Source: Desulfobacteraceae bacterium
Lineage (GTDB): Bacteria; Desulfobacterota; DSM-4660; Desulfatiglandales; Desulfatiglandaceae
NCBI GenBank assembly: GCA_016844935.1
Contig: JAERTK010000259.1
Span: 1-52,826, forward strand
Direction: 5' to 3'
DNA length: 52,826 nucleotides
A program made the translations under genes and the position numbers. The notes below the pieces were generated by a model. That model saw only the letters and a list, made by a program, of their open reading frames with translations. It was not told where the DNA came from and made no database searches. Every line of letters starts with the position of its first letter. Positions within the stretch are counted from its first letter, which is position 1. Positions 7,841 through 16,486 of the stretch are shown here, piece after piece.

Positions 7841-9034
7841 TTACCCCTTTTTCAACGCTTTCTGAACCAGCTGGGTAATGTCCATCACCTGCAAATCCAC
7901 CTTATTACGCCGCACATAGGTGGTCATGGTGCGGACGCACTGCTGGCATGACGTGACAACGGCCTGGGCGCCCGTATCCAGGACTTCCTGGATTTTGCGC
8001 TTTGAAATCTTCGCCGAGAGTTTGGCATCCACCATTTCCAGGTTACCGCCGCCACCGCAGCACTGACAGTTTTCCCGTGTATTTGGAAGTTCCACGAATT
8101 GGACCCCGGGGATGGCCTTGATGATTCCTCTCGGTTCTTCAAATATGCGGGACCCGCGACCCAGGTCGCAGGGGTCGTGGTAGGTGACGGTTAAGGGAAG
8201 TTCCTGAATGGGGATCTGCCCCTTTTTGAGCAGATTCAGCAGGAATCCGGTGGCATGGGAAATTTTGAATTCCCGGGGGTAGTGCTCCCGCCACATGTGG
8301 TAACAGGATGGGCAGGAGAACACCACCTCTTTGGCTTTTTTCTCGCGAATGGCTTCCAGGTTGTGTTCCATAAATTCCTGAAACATCTCTCCAAGACCCG
8401 CCCCCAGCATGGGAAACCCGCAACACCACTCCTCTTCCCCCAGAAGGGTAAAGTCTATGCTGCTCCGGTCAAGAATCTCAGCGAACGCCATTGGGATCTT
8501 CTGGGCCAGGGGGAAATAGGCGGCCGTGCATCCCGTGAAATAAACCACATCCGATCGGTCTCTTAAGTACTCGTCATCGGGCGGGTCCCGCATATCCTCC
8601 ACCCACTCGGCGCGCTCTTCGTTATCCTCGGCAAACACATTGTGGTCTTCTGCCAGGTTGTCCCGGATCATGTTGATCTTTTTGGGGTAGCTTTCGGAAT
8701 GGACCATGTCCTGGCGCAGGGAAAGCCACAAATCTTTAAGATGGATGCCCACGGGGCAGACTTCCTGGCAGTTCCCGCACAGGGTGCAGCGAAAGACCGT
8801 GTCGCTGAAATGTTTTAAATCTTCCGGGGTGGAGGGCTTTTTTCTGAACAGCCTCCTGAAAATACCGGTGCGCTGTTTCAGGAGCTCTTGAAGGCCCTTC
8901 ATGCGGTAGAGCGCGGACAATTCTCCGTCGGATGCGGCGGAAACCGCCGGACATACGTCAACGCATGCCTGGCAATTGGTACAGGCTCCCATCTCGAGCA
9001 ATTGTCTGACGTTGTATTCCTGATTCTCGGCCAT
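7841..9034 (-). CDS. HdrD-like iron-sulfur protein with two ferredoxin and two CCG motifs
   Basis: 397 residues from ATG 9034 (a TTG two codons earlier is less likely). Two [4Fe-4S] ferredoxin motifs are at C18/C21/C24/C28 and C83/C86/C89/C93. Two complete CCG (cysteine-rich) domains follow, 'EEWCCGFPML...CPSC' and 'NCQCCGGGGN...CQQC', each preceded by its isolated Cys. Such domains in HdrB/HdrD, GlcF, LldE and LutA transfer electrons and can hold a noncubane cluster acting on disulfides. The protein is soluble, with no membrane segment. It is last in the larA operon, 45 bases after the lipoyl-protein gene. It probably passes electrons between that lipoyl protein, the GlcD-like flavoprotein and the membrane cytochrome; partner and direction are inferred. 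Confidence 0.85.
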   Translation of the reverse strand: MAENQEYNVRQLLEMGACTNCQACVDVCPAVSAASDGELSALYRMKGLQELLKQRTGIFRRLFRKKPSTPEDLKHFSDTVFRCTLCGNCQEVCPVGIHLKDLWLSLRQDMVHSESYPKKINMIRDNLAEDHNVFAEDNEERAEWVEDMRDPPDDEYLRDRSDVVYFTGCTAAYFPLAQKIPMAFAEILDRSSIDFTLLGEEEWCCGFPMLGAGLGEMFQEFMEHNLEAIREKKAKEVVFSCPSCYHMWREHYPREFKISHATGFLLNLLKKGQIPIQELPLTVTYHDPCDLGRGSRIFEEPRGIIKAIPGVQFVELPNTRENCQCCGGGGNLEMVDAKLSAKISKRKIQEVLDTGAQAVVTSCQQCVRTMTTYVRRNKVDLQVMDITQLVQKALKKG

Positions 9035-9079
9035 ATTCAAAATGACGGGTTAAAGGTCAATATCCCGGGCATCCCCTGT

Positions 9080-9502
9080 CTATTCCTCGGCATATTTCTC
9101 AATATCAGCCAGTACCCATTGGGTGACCGCCGCTTCCCCTTTCATCAGGTTTTCCAATTCGCTCTTGTCGCTGGGTTTTATTTTGTAAAGCCATCCCTTG
9201 CCATAGCAGTCGTCATTGATGAGACCGGGGTTGGTTTCCAGTTCTTCGTTGACGCTGTCGAGCACGCCGTTTACGGGCGCATAGACTTTCCCCAGCCATT
9301 TCCCCGACTCGATTTTGGCGAATTTTTTCCCCAGTTTCAGCTTTTTTCCATCGTCCGGAAGCTGAACATACACCACTTCCCCGGCCATGGTCTGGGCAAA
9401 ATCGTCCATCCCCATGACCAGGATATCCCCTTCATCCTTGATCCAGAAGTGATTCTCTTCATAATAAAGATCATCCGGCATGTTGTATTGTTCTATTTTC
9501 AT
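9080..9502 (-). CDS. GcvH-like lipoyl-domain carrier protein
   Basis: 140 residues if started at ATG 9502. The GGAGG ribosome-binding site lies between an upstream ATG (9517) and this one, at ideal spacing from 9502, so 9502 is preferred. The barrel-sandwich lipoyl fold is supported by 'MDDFAQTMAGEVVYVQLPDDGKKLKLGKKFAKIESGKW', with K68 aligning with the lipoylated lysine of GcvH ('ESVKA'), then 'VYAPVNGVLDSVNEELETNPGLINDDCYGKGWLYKIKP'. No gcvP or gcvT is nearby. Instead the gene sits between two CCG iron-sulfur protein genes downstream of a GlcD-like oxidase. That context suggests a role as a swinging dithiol carrier in this oxidation system, as lipoate-binding proteins serve sHdr complexes, rather than in glycine cleavage. 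That role is inference. Confidence 0.85.
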   Translation of the reverse strand: MKIEQYNMPDDLYYEENHFWIKDEGDILVMGMDDFAQTMAGEVVYVQLPDDGKKLKLGKKFAKIESGKWLGKVYAPVNGVLDSVNEELETNPGLINDDCYGKGWLYKIKPSDKSELENLMKGEAAVTQWVLADIEKYAEE

Positions 9503-9527
9503 TGTCTTTCCTCCCAATCTAACTTGT

Positions 9528-10631
9528 TTATTCTGCTTCTTCCATTAACTGGTTAATGAACTGGGTTGTGTTGTAAATCTTGAATTTCTGTTTACGCAGT
9601 TTGGCGTTGCCGAGGTTATGCACACAGGAATTGCATTCGGTCAAAACGATGTCCGCTTCCACTTCCTCCGCCTGCTCAAGCCTGCGGCGCGCCATGGCAA
9701 TGGAGTTCTTGGCAAAGGCACCCCTGACCCCGCCGCCGGCCCCGCAACAGAGGGCGCCTTCACGGTTGTCCGGCATTTCCACAAAGTTGGGTGCAATTTT
9801 CCCGATGGTGTTCCGCGGTTCTTCATAAATACCGCAGTGCCGTCCCAGGTCGCAGGGATCATGATAGGTTACTCGCTTGTCGGTCCGGACGGAGAAATCG
9901 AAATCCTGCAGAAACTGTGTGATGTGAACCACCTTGACCCCTTTTTCCTTGAGCCCGGCATATTGAGGTTTGTTGTTGAAGGTGCGAAAGCAGTAGGGGC
10001 AGCCGGTGATGATGGTTTTGGCGCCCGTATCAAAAATGAGGTCCATGTTTTTCCGGGCCAGCTCCGGATTGATGTTGTACCCCACATCCTCCAGTACGCC
10101 ACTGCAGCATACCTCGTCAATCAGGGTGTAATCCACCTTCAGGCGGTCCAGCAGATCCAGTGTTTCCAGGGTGGGTTCATCTTCCCGGTAGGAACCCACA
10201 CACCCGATAAAGTACACATATTCCGCCTTTTGGTTCCGCTCCCGCTCAAAGTCTTCGGGCTCGTCCTCCGCGTAGATATTGGTGTGTTTCTGAAGGACCT
10301 TGTGCATGCCCTCAAAAGCCGGATGGCACGATCCGATGTTCACCATGTCCTTACGGACCTGTTTGATGATTTCGGGTACCTCCACCCCGCTGGGGCAGTT
10401 TTCAAAACAACTGGCGCAGGTGGTGCACTGGAACAGGCTTTCGCTTAATTGATCATTCAGTTCAAGGTGTCCATCCATGACCTCTTTTAAAAGGAGCATT
10501 TTGCCGCGGGCATTCAAGCCCGGTCTGTGGGTTGACCCATAGACCGGGCAGACGGCCTGGCAGAACCCGCATCGGGAGCATTGCAGAATTTGTTTTCGGA
10601 ATTTTTTTTCAAAATCGTATTTGGCTTCCAT
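9528..10631 (-). CDS. GlcF/HdrD-like iron-sulfur protein with CCG domains
   Basis: 367 residues from ATG 10631, chosen because GGAGGG lies 6 bases upstream; a TTG at 10637 would overlap glcD by 4 bases. Two ferredoxin motifs ('CSRCGFCQAVCPVYGSTHRPG' and 'CTTCASCFENCPSG') are followed by two cysteine-rich domains. The first reads C-C-S rather than C-C-G ('DEVCCSGVLED...CPYC'); the second is canonical ('GALCCGAGGG...CNSC'). The protein resembles the iron-sulfur subunit GlcF of glycolate oxidase or LldE/LutA of lactate utilisation. It directly follows the GlcD-like flavoprotein gene, so the two most likely form a dehydrogenase that takes electrons from a 2-hydroxy acid. The altered first CCG motif may mean a different cluster ligand set there. 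Confidence 0.85.
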   Translation of the reverse strand: MEAKYDFEKKFRKQILQCSRCGFCQAVCPVYGSTHRPGLNARGKMLLLKEVMDGHLELNDQLSESLFQCTTCASCFENCPSGVEVPEIIKQVRKDMVNIGSCHPAFEGMHKVLQKHTNIYAEDEPEDFERERNQKAEYVYFIGCVGSYREDEPTLETLDLLDRLKVDYTLIDEVCCSGVLEDVGYNINPELARKNMDLIFDTGAKTIITGCPYCFRTFNNKPQYAGLKEKGVKVVHITQFLQDFDFSVRTDKRVTYHDPCDLGRHCGIYEEPRNTIGKIAPNFVEMPDNREGALCCGAGGGVRGAFAKNSIAMARRRLEQAEEVEADIVLTECNSCVHNLGNAKLRKQKFKIYNTTQFINQLMEEAE

Positions 10632-10633
10632 CT

Positions 10634-12013
10634 TCAACCCTCCAGCGCCATTTTTCCGGGATTCAGGATGTTGTTGGGATCAAACGTTTTTTTCAGTGTG
10701 CGCATCATGTCCATGGCCACCGGATCATGTTCCAGGGTCATGAAAGGCGCTTTGGAAAGACCGATGCCGTGTTCCCCTGTAAGGGTCCCGTCCAGGCCAA
10801 TGGCCAGTTCGAAGAGGTCCCTGATGGCCTTCTCCTTTTTTTCCACCTGAACAGGATCGTATTCGTCATAAAGAATCTGGGGATGAAGATTGCCGTCGCC
10901 CGCATGGCCGAATGTGGCAATGGGGATGTCGTGCCTTTTGGAAATATCCTGAACGCCCTTCAAAAGTTCGGCAATGTGGGTCATGGGAACGGTCACGTCT
11001 TCCAGAACGGTGCTGGGCTTGATCCTTGAAAGGACCGGGTAGGCGGATTTCCGGGCCGCCCAGAGGTTTTTCACTTCCGCTTCGGTCTTGGCCTGCTTTA
11101 CCTCCCTGGGGTGATTGGCCTCGAAGATGCCAAGGACTTTTTGGATCTGGAACTCCGTTTCTCCCCGGGTGTAGCCGTCGGCCTCCACCAGGAGCATGGC
11201 CTCCACCTCGGGCAGATTGAGGTCCGTGTTCTGGTTGATGGCTGCAATGGTTTCCCGTCCCAGGATTTCCAGAGCGCTGGGAATGACGCCGCTGTGCATG
11301 ATCTGGTTGATGGCATTTCCCGTATCTTCCAGGTTGTCGAAGGTGGCCAGTGCCGTGCTGGTGGCCGTGGGTCTGGGATTGATCTTGAAGGTAATTTCGG
11401 TGACAACGCCCAGGGTCCCTTCGCTTCCCACAAAAAGCCGGGTCAGGTCATAGCCCGATACGCTTTTCATGGCCTTTGATCCTGTCCTCATGATCCTTCC
11501 ATCGGGCAGGACCACCTGAAGGCCCAGCACATAATCCCGGGTGGTCCCGTACTTAGCCCCCTTGAGCCCCCCCGCATTGGTGGCCACGTTCCCGCCCAGG
11601 GTACTCACCTTGCCGCTGGCGGGATCGGGCGGAAAGAAAAAACCTTTGGGGGCAAGGGCCTTTTCAAGGGTTGCATAGATCACGCCCGGTTGCACCACCG
11701 CCAGGCGGTCCTCGATGCTGATTTTTAAAATCCGGTTCATCCGGGAGAGATCCAGGACCATGCCGCTTCTGATGGGGACCGCCATGCCGGAGAGGCCCGT
11801 TCCGGCACCGCGGGGCGTGACGGGGATTTTCTCCAGGTTGGCCAGTTTCATGATGTCGGCGATCTGCTCCGCGGTTTCCGCAAACACGGCACAAAGGGGC
11901 CGGTGGCTGTGTTCGGATGCATCACAGGAATATGACACAAGATCAATGATGTTGCGGGTGAAATTGTCTTTTCCCACAATATCCACAATGGCCTGTTCTA
12001 ATTTTTCATCCAT
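10634..12013 (-). CDS. GlcD-like FAD-linked 2-hydroxyacid dehydrogenase
   Basis: 459 residues from ATG 12013, which has GAGGAG 4-5 bases upstream; longer in-frame starts run into the upstream gene and lack a binding site. The PCMH-type FAD domain occupies the first half ('VTPRGAGTGLSGMAVPIRSGMVLDLSRMNRI', 'FPPDPASGKVSTLGGNVATNAGGLKGAKYGTTRDYVLGL'), and the FAD-oxidase C-terminal domain the second half, ending with 'GHAGDGNLHPQILYD' and 'GEHGIGLSKAPFM', the substrate/metal-binding motifs of GlcD and D-lactate dehydrogenases. It would oxidise a D-2-hydroxy acid (lactate or glycolate are typical) to the keto acid. It lies between the cytochrome gene and the GlcF-like gene in the larA operon, so electrons plausibly leave through both. 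Confidence 0.9.
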   Translation of the reverse strand: MDEKLEQAIVDIVGKDNFTRNIIDLVSYSCDASEHSHRPLCAVFAETAEQIADIMKLANLEKIPVTPRGAGTGLSGMAVPIRSGMVLDLSRMNRILKISIEDRLAVVQPGVIYATLEKALAPKGFFFPPDPASGKVSTLGGNVATNAGGLKGAKYGTTRDYVLGLQVVLPDGRIMRTGSKAMKSVSGYDLTRLFVGSEGTLGVVTEITFKINPRPTATSTALATFDNLEDTGNAINQIMHSGVIPSALEILGRETIAAINQNTDLNLPEVEAMLLVEADGYTRGETEFQIQKVLGIFEANHPREVKQAKTEAEVKNLWAARKSAYPVLSRIKPSTVLEDVTVPMTHIAELLKGVQDISKRHDIPIATFGHAGDGNLHPQILYDEYDPVQVEKKEKAIRDLFELAIGLDGTLTGEHGIGLSKAPFMTLEHDPVAMDMMRTLKKTFDPNNILNPGKMALEG

Positions 12014-12032
12014 GGTTCTCCTCGTCTCCGAT

Positions 12033-13871
12033 TCAAGTCTTTTCTTCAGGGTTCTTATCATGGGCTCCATGGGCCGGGGAAACCGCATTCATGGAGATCA
12101 CCACCGGTGCCAGAATCATGTGCAAGAGTCGGCTGAAGGGAATATAGGCAATAAATGCAGCGGTCAGTGCCGCATGAATATACCACATGAAACTATATAC
12201 TTCAGGTATCCCCCGTGACGGTGAAAACAACAGGCTGATGGCATAGCCCGCGAAACTCCAGGCGGCGTTTTCAGGATACCCGGTCATGACGATTCGTATC
12301 CCTTCCAGCAGAAAGCCCACGATGACAATGCCGCCGATCAAAGCCAGTGCGATCCGGTCCTGAGGCGGTGTCCCAGCTGCTTGACGCCGTTCTTGAAGGG
12401 CGCCCCGTATCCAGGCAACGATAACGCCTGCGAGAATCATGATTCCTGTGAGATCATAGAGAAAAGCGGTCAGGGGATGGTTCTTGTTGATCATATCCCA
12501 GATCAAAGGGTTATGGGGCGCCCAAAGAGATCCCAGTAACGCCACAAACCCCCAGGAAAATCGAATCACAAAGGGGTAGAAAATAAGACCGTGGATGAAC
12601 CATCGTCCCGGCGAACGCCGAAACAGGCGCCTTTGCAGAAACGCATCCCAGAAAAGGGATTGCAGGATCTTGAAGATTTTGGGTGAAAAAATGATGCGGA
12701 GTGAGTCAAAGAGGGCTTGCAGCAGCTTGAGCATGGGGTGTGTGCTGGAAATATGATTCATGGTACCAGTTATAAGGACCGAAACAAAGAGGACCATGCC
12801 GAAGAGGAAAACCATAAGCCCCATGGTCGATATGGATTTAAGGGTGAAGGTCAGCGTAAAAGTCGCCGTGTGGCAGGGCATGCACACAATACTCTTGGCC
12901 GGCAGGATAATGGATGCGGCCCCAAGATCGTTTCCTGCAAAATGACAGCGTTTGCAGGATTCTTCCCCATCGGTAATCTTCATCTGATGGAGGGTGGTAA
13001 GATCTTTGAGGCCTTTGTTGGGTTTAAAGCGAAGGTCAGCCGTTTGGGTGTCCTGGAAAGGTGTAATTCCCTGAAGGTGGCACGCCTGGCAGGAGACCCC
13101 CACGTGGGCATCATGGGTCACCTCTTCGTCGTGGGGCAGATGGCACTTCAGACAGTCCACAGCAGGTTGCCGGTTGTGGCTGAAAGCGGCGGCGTTCTGG
13201 TGGCAGGCGGTGCAGGCCATTTTTGCATGGGGAGTGGTGGCGTAGGTTTTGTCATCCATTAATGGGGTCTTTTTCCCCGTTTTGATCTGTGCTTCGGTGC
13301 CGTTGTTTCCATGGCAGTGCAGACAGAAAGCCTGTTCGCGTTTAACATCCTCCGGGTCTTTTTCGCTTCGCGCCTGGTGACAATTCATGCAGGCGGCATC
13401 TTCATCCGGGAATGAAGGCAGGGTCGATGCAGCCTTGTGGCAGGCACCGCATTGTTCCCTGGGAGGTCGGTCGGGGTTGTATGTCCCGATGCGATTTTCA
13501 CCCAGGGAGGGCTGCGTGTGGGGGTTGTGGCATTTCAAGCAGTACCCATATTCACTGGCATTTTTGACGTTCAGCGAGCCGTGAAACCCGTTATTCAGGT
13601 TGTCCATGACCTGGTCATGGCAATCCAGGCATTGATCCGATTTAAAAAATGACTTTTCTTGTTTGTTCACGTTGGCGGGTTTCGGGTGAAATTGCTGATC
13701 CGCTACATTTCCGTGGCAGTCCAGACAAGGGGTCTGGCCGTGTGCGGAGACGTGGAATCTGGCTGGATCCAGCTGCCAGGATGCCTGAGCGTTGGGGGTG
13801 AAAAAAATGAAGAAAACCAGGGCCGGAAGGAGGCAGGCGGCTCTTTTTATGAGAAAACGGGAAAGAAGCAT
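12033..13871 (-). CDS. Eleven-haem cytochrome c fused to a NarI-like membrane domain
   Basis: 612 residues. A signal peptide ('CLLPALVFFIFFTPNAQA') is followed by a periplasmic part with 11 CxxCH haem c motifs, from 'CLDCH' near residue 50 to 'CMPCH' near residue 345. The rest holds about five membrane helices, starting with 'MGLMVFLFGMVLFVSVLITG' and resembling the gamma subunit of nitrate reductase and the DsrM/HmcE/TmcC quinone-interacting proteins. It should exchange electrons between the membrane quinone pool and periplasmic cytochromes. The gene lies between larA (31 bases) and the GlcD-like gene (19 bases to its start), so it is likely the membrane electron exit, or entry, of the hydroxy-acid dehydrogenase. 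No NarGH-like partner is present. Separate cytochrome and membrane subunits are the commoner arrangement. Confidence 0.85.
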   Translation of the reverse strand: MLLSRFLIKRAACLLPALVFFIFFTPNAQASWQLDPARFHVSAHGQTPCLDCHGNVADQQFHPKPANVNKQEKSFFKSDQCLDCHDQVMDNLNNGFHGSLNVKNASEYGYCLKCHNPHTQPSLGENRIGTYNPDRPPREQCGACHKAASTLPSFPDEDAACMNCHQARSEKDPEDVKREQAFCLHCHGNNGTEAQIKTGKKTPLMDDKTYATTPHAKMACTACHQNAAAFSHNRQPAVDCLKCHLPHDEEVTHDAHVGVSCQACHLQGITPFQDTQTADLRFKPNKGLKDLTTLHQMKITDGEESCKRCHFAGNDLGAASIILPAKSIVCMPCHTATFTLTFTLKSISTMGLMVFLFGMVLFVSVLITGTMNHISSTHPMLKLLQALFDSLRIIFSPKIFKILQSLFWDAFLQRRLFRRSPGRWFIHGLIFYPFVIRFSWGFVALLGSLWAPHNPLIWDMINKNHPLTAFLYDLTGIMILAGVIVAWIRGALQERRQAAGTPPQDRIALALIGGIVIVGFLLEGIRIVMTGYPENAAWSFAGYAISLLFSPSRGIPEVYSFMWYIHAALTAAFIAYIPFSRLLHMILAPVVISMNAVSPAHGAHDKNPEEKT

Positions 13872-13902
13872 GGGCGGTTAATGAAATCCCCTAATCATGT
13901 AT

Positions 13903-15168
13903 TCAACCGATCCTTCCCACCACATAGGGTCCCTCGGGAACGACCACTGTTTCGGGATGGGTTTTTAATAACTCATCAACGGTCTGTTGCAGATTTTCGA
14001 TTTTCAGTGCCCCCATTTTTTCAACATCCCCTTGGGAAAGCCCTGAGGAATGAATGTAGATTTTACCTGCATGATCCGCCGCCTGAAAGATGTTCTGAGC
14101 GCACCACTGGTCAATGACAAAATCTTTTGGATCACCGTAACATTTTGAAAATTCCTGAAAATCGCAGGTGGATCGCATAATGCTGCAGAATTCCGGGTTT
14201 CCCAAGCCCTCCCGGCACTGGCAGGCCACCACAATGGTGCCGCCAGGTTTTAATATGGCCTGGGCGCAGATAAGGGCTTTGCTGATCTGATAAAATGTGG
14301 CATCCAGGGGAAAACCGCCGCCGGAGGTGACGACCATGTCAGCCCGTTGATCCACCGGGACCATGGCGTGTTCCGAGATCAGTTGACATCCCGCGAGATG
14401 TGCATGGTTGTAGTCGCCTGCAAAAATGCCGGCAGGGGCTCTTTTCTTGTTGATGACCACGTTCAGAATAAAATCGGGCCGGGCCAGCTCACAGACGCGA
14501 ATTCCGTATTCGTGAAAAGGATTGCCCTCAAGGAGGCAGTTGGTTACGCCGGGATGGTTGATCATTTCATAGGAGTGCATGAATTTCATGGTCTCGAAAC
14601 TGGAGATGCCCGGGAGTATGGCCTTACGGCCCCCTGAATAGCCCGCATAAAAGTGAGGCTCAATGAGACCGGTGAGGATTTTCAGATCCGCATCCAGGTA
14701 ACGGGTGTTGATTTCAATGGGTGCACCTTCGATTTCATCTATTTTTCGGTAGGTTTCGGATTTCCGGCAGTAATGGTTCTCGATGGGGTAGCGATCCATG
14801 ATGTCCCTGCCCACCAGGTTTTCCAGCTCTTTTCCCAGGTTGGGCCGGTGCATGCCCGTGGCGATGAGAATGGTGATGTCCTGGGATTTGATGCCGTTTT
14901 GCTCCAGGGTGTGAAGCAGGGGCGGCAGAATGATTTTGTTGGGTACCGGGCGGGTGAAATCAGAAATGACCACGCAGGCGGTCTTTTTGCCCTGGGCCAA
15001 TTCGGAAAGGGGTTTGCTTCGGATGGGGTTCAGAAGGGCCTCGGATACGGCCTGCTCCGGATTGGGGAGCCCACTGAGCGGTATCATTTCGAGGGATGGG
15101 ATTGACAAAGGCAGTTTGAGTTCAATAATCTTTTCACCGTACAACAGTTTGGCAACCTGATCAGCCAT
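13903..15168 (-). CDS. larA: LarA-type nickel-pincer 2-hydroxyacid (lactate) racemase
   Basis: 421 residues from ATG 15168, which has AAGGAG at good spacing; this equals the usual LarA length. Residues matching the known active site are present: H107 ('ATGMHRPN'), H172 ('EPHFYAGYSGG'), K182 that binds the nickel pincer cofactor ('GGRKAILPG') and H198 ('FMHSYEM'). LarA interconverts D- and L-lactate; relatives act on other 2-hydroxy acids. It is promoter-proximal in an operon encoding a GlcD-type dehydrogenase, so it may convert the L-acid into the enantiomer the dehydrogenase accepts. The cofactor-making genes larB, larC and larE are not in the window and would have to lie elsewhere. Exact substrate is not shown by the sequence. 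Confidence 0.85.
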   Translation of the reverse strand: MADQVAKLLYGEKIIELKLPLSIPSLEMIPLSGLPNPEQAVSEALLNPIRSKPLSELAQGKKTACVVISDFTRPVPNKIILPPLLHTLEQNGIKSQDITILIATGMHRPNLGKELENLVGRDIMDRYPIENHYCRKSETYRKIDEIEGAPIEINTRYLDADLKILTGLIEPHFYAGYSGGRKAILPGISSFETMKFMHSYEMINHPGVTNCLLEGNPFHEYGIRVCELARPDFILNVVINKKRAPAGIFAGDYNHAHLAGCQLISEHAMVPVDQRADMVVTSGGGFPLDATFYQISKALICAQAILKPGGTIVVACQCREGLGNPEFCSIMRSTCDFQEFSKCYGDPKDFVIDQWCAQNIFQAADHAGKIYIHSSGLSQGDVEKMGALKIENLQQTVDELLKTHPETVVVPEGPYVVGRIG

Positions 15169-15200
15169 TCCAAAAACTCCTTCCTCGGCATTTTTGCGCC

Positions 15201-15229
15201 ACCATAACAAAAAGCGCTATGTGGGGCAA
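15201..15229 (-). promoter_or_regulatory. Candidate sigma-70 promoter of the larA operon
   Basis: Reading the minus strand, TTGCCC (15229-15224) and TATGGT (15206-15201) are separated by 17 bases, 30-odd bases before the larA start. Match is 4 of 6 at each box. Confidence 0.4.
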
Positions 15230-15261
15230 GCCTTAAACCTTTTGTTTCATGTTATTCCCCC

Positions 15262-15291
15262 TTGACATGCCCAGGTGTTTTTCAGTACAGA
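15262..15291 (+). promoter_or_regulatory. Candidate sigma-70 promoter of the SDR gene
   Basis: A perfect TTGACA at 15262-15267 is followed after 18 bases by a weak TACAGA at 15286-15291. It overlaps an upstream in-frame start codon at 15262, which is a reason to place the SDR start further down at 15337. Confidence 0.4.
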
Positions 15292-15336
15292 GATAGGGCG
15301 ATTTTGTCCCTGTTTATTTCATCAAGCGAGGCCGCA

Positions 15337-16203
15337 ATGGATATTACTGAGCCAAAGATCACTTTGGAAGAAATTCTCAAGCTTGAGGATGATAATTTCA
15401 ACCCCGATCATGTGTGCATCGTCACCGGCGCCGGCATGGGGATCGGCAGGGCAACCGCTGTGGCGGCTGCCGCCAACGGTCTTTCGGTTGTGGGCCTGGA
15501 TATAAATGAAACGGAAGGGGTTAAGACCGAATCCATGGTGCAGGACCTGGGCGGCAAAATGCGGTTTGTTAAAGCGGATCTGACCCGGGATGAAGATTTG
15601 ATCAGCGCTGTCCATATGGCTACGGAAATGGGTGCCGTCAAATATCTGGTTAACATCGCCGGCATCCAGCACCTTGATGCGGTTGAAAACTTCCCCATGG
15701 AAAAATATGATCTCATGCAGCGCATCATGCTGCGGGCCCCTTTTTTTCTTTCCCAGTTGACCATTCCCCACATGCGAAAGACCGGTGACGGTACCGGCGG
15801 CGTGGGGAATATGGCATCCATTCACGGCCATATCTGTACGCTCAATAAATCCGTCTACAACATTATGAAATTCGGCCTTCGGGCCTTAAGCCAATCCATC
15901 TCCGCCGAAGGGGATGGAAAGATACGTTCTTTTACGGTCAGCACCGGGTTTGTGAAAACGGCTCTTGCCCTCAACCAGATACCCGCCCAGGCCGAGCAGC
16001 GGGGCATTACGCCTGAACAGGTGGTTCGGGACGTGATGATGGGGGATTCGCGCATCAAGGAGATGATGACGCCCATTGAAGTGGCCAATCTCTTTATGCT
16101 CGGATTTTCCCGTTTTGGAAAATATCTGGTGGGGGGGGATTTGTTGTTTGATGGGGGCATGGTGCTCACTTATGCGGAAAAGAAGAAGATATCGAAATCC
16201 TGA
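15337..16203 (+). CDS. Short-chain dehydrogenase/reductase (SDR)
   Basis: 288 residues from ATG 15337, preceded by GCGAGG. The classical SDR features are all there: cofactor loop GAGMGIG at 31-37, NIAG at 106-109, and catalytic S161, Y174 and K178 ('NMASIHGHICTLNKSVYNIMKFG'). Asp at the end of beta2 ('VVGLDINETEG') favours NAD(H) over NADP(H). The family includes 3-hydroxybutyrate and other hydroxyacyl dehydrogenases. The gene is divergent from larA and upstream of the TRAP transporter genes, so it may oxidise a hydroxy or keto intermediate of the imported acid; substrate cannot be read from the sequence. A terminator-like hairpin follows it, so it may form its own unit. Confidence 0.8.
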   Translation: MDITEPKITLEEILKLEDDNFNPDHVCIVTGAGMGIGRATAVAAAANGLSVVGLDINETEGVKTESMVQDLGGKMRFVKADLTRDEDLISAVHMATEMGAVKYLVNIAGIQHLDAVENFPMEKYDLMQRIMLRAPFFLSQLTIPHMRKTGDGTGGVGNMASIHGHICTLNKSVYNIMKFGLRALSQSISAEGDGKIRSFTVSTGFVKTALALNQIPAQAEQRGITPEQVVRDVMMGDSRIKEMMTPIEVANLFMLGFSRFGKYLVGGDLLFDGGMVLTYAEKKKISKS

Positions 16204-16239
16204 TCGGTAAACGATTCACTTTTCTTTCCTTGACACGGA

Positions 16240-16278
16240 AAACCATTTGTATGAGGATAGAAAATGGTTTGATTTTAT
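16240..16278 (+). terminator. Probable terminator after the SDR gene
   Basis: AAACCATTT (16240-16248) and AAATGGTTT (16262-16270) form a 9-bp stem with a 13-base loop, followed by the T-rich GATTTTATT. The stem is AT-rich, so strength is uncertain. The remaining bases up to the dctP start show no confident promoter. Confidence 0.45.
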
Positions 16279-16486
16279 TATTGAAGTTTAAAACCATCGG
16301 ATGAGACCTTTTTCCTCTAATCCAAGTATGCCGAATTCAGCGCTTTATCCAGCATTATGACCTTGAACATATGATAACTGAGTCGAGAATTTTAGCCAGA
16401 AGAAAGGGGGTGAAAATCAGCGGATCAGGCCGGTAATTTTTTTGAGGTTCAAATGGGTTAATCTCACTATTTTATGGAGGCTAAGG

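Noticed and set aside
9618..10448. A 276-residue plus-strand frame opposite the GlcF-like gene
   Set aside because: Shadow of a gene with complete ferredoxin and CCG motifs on the other strand.
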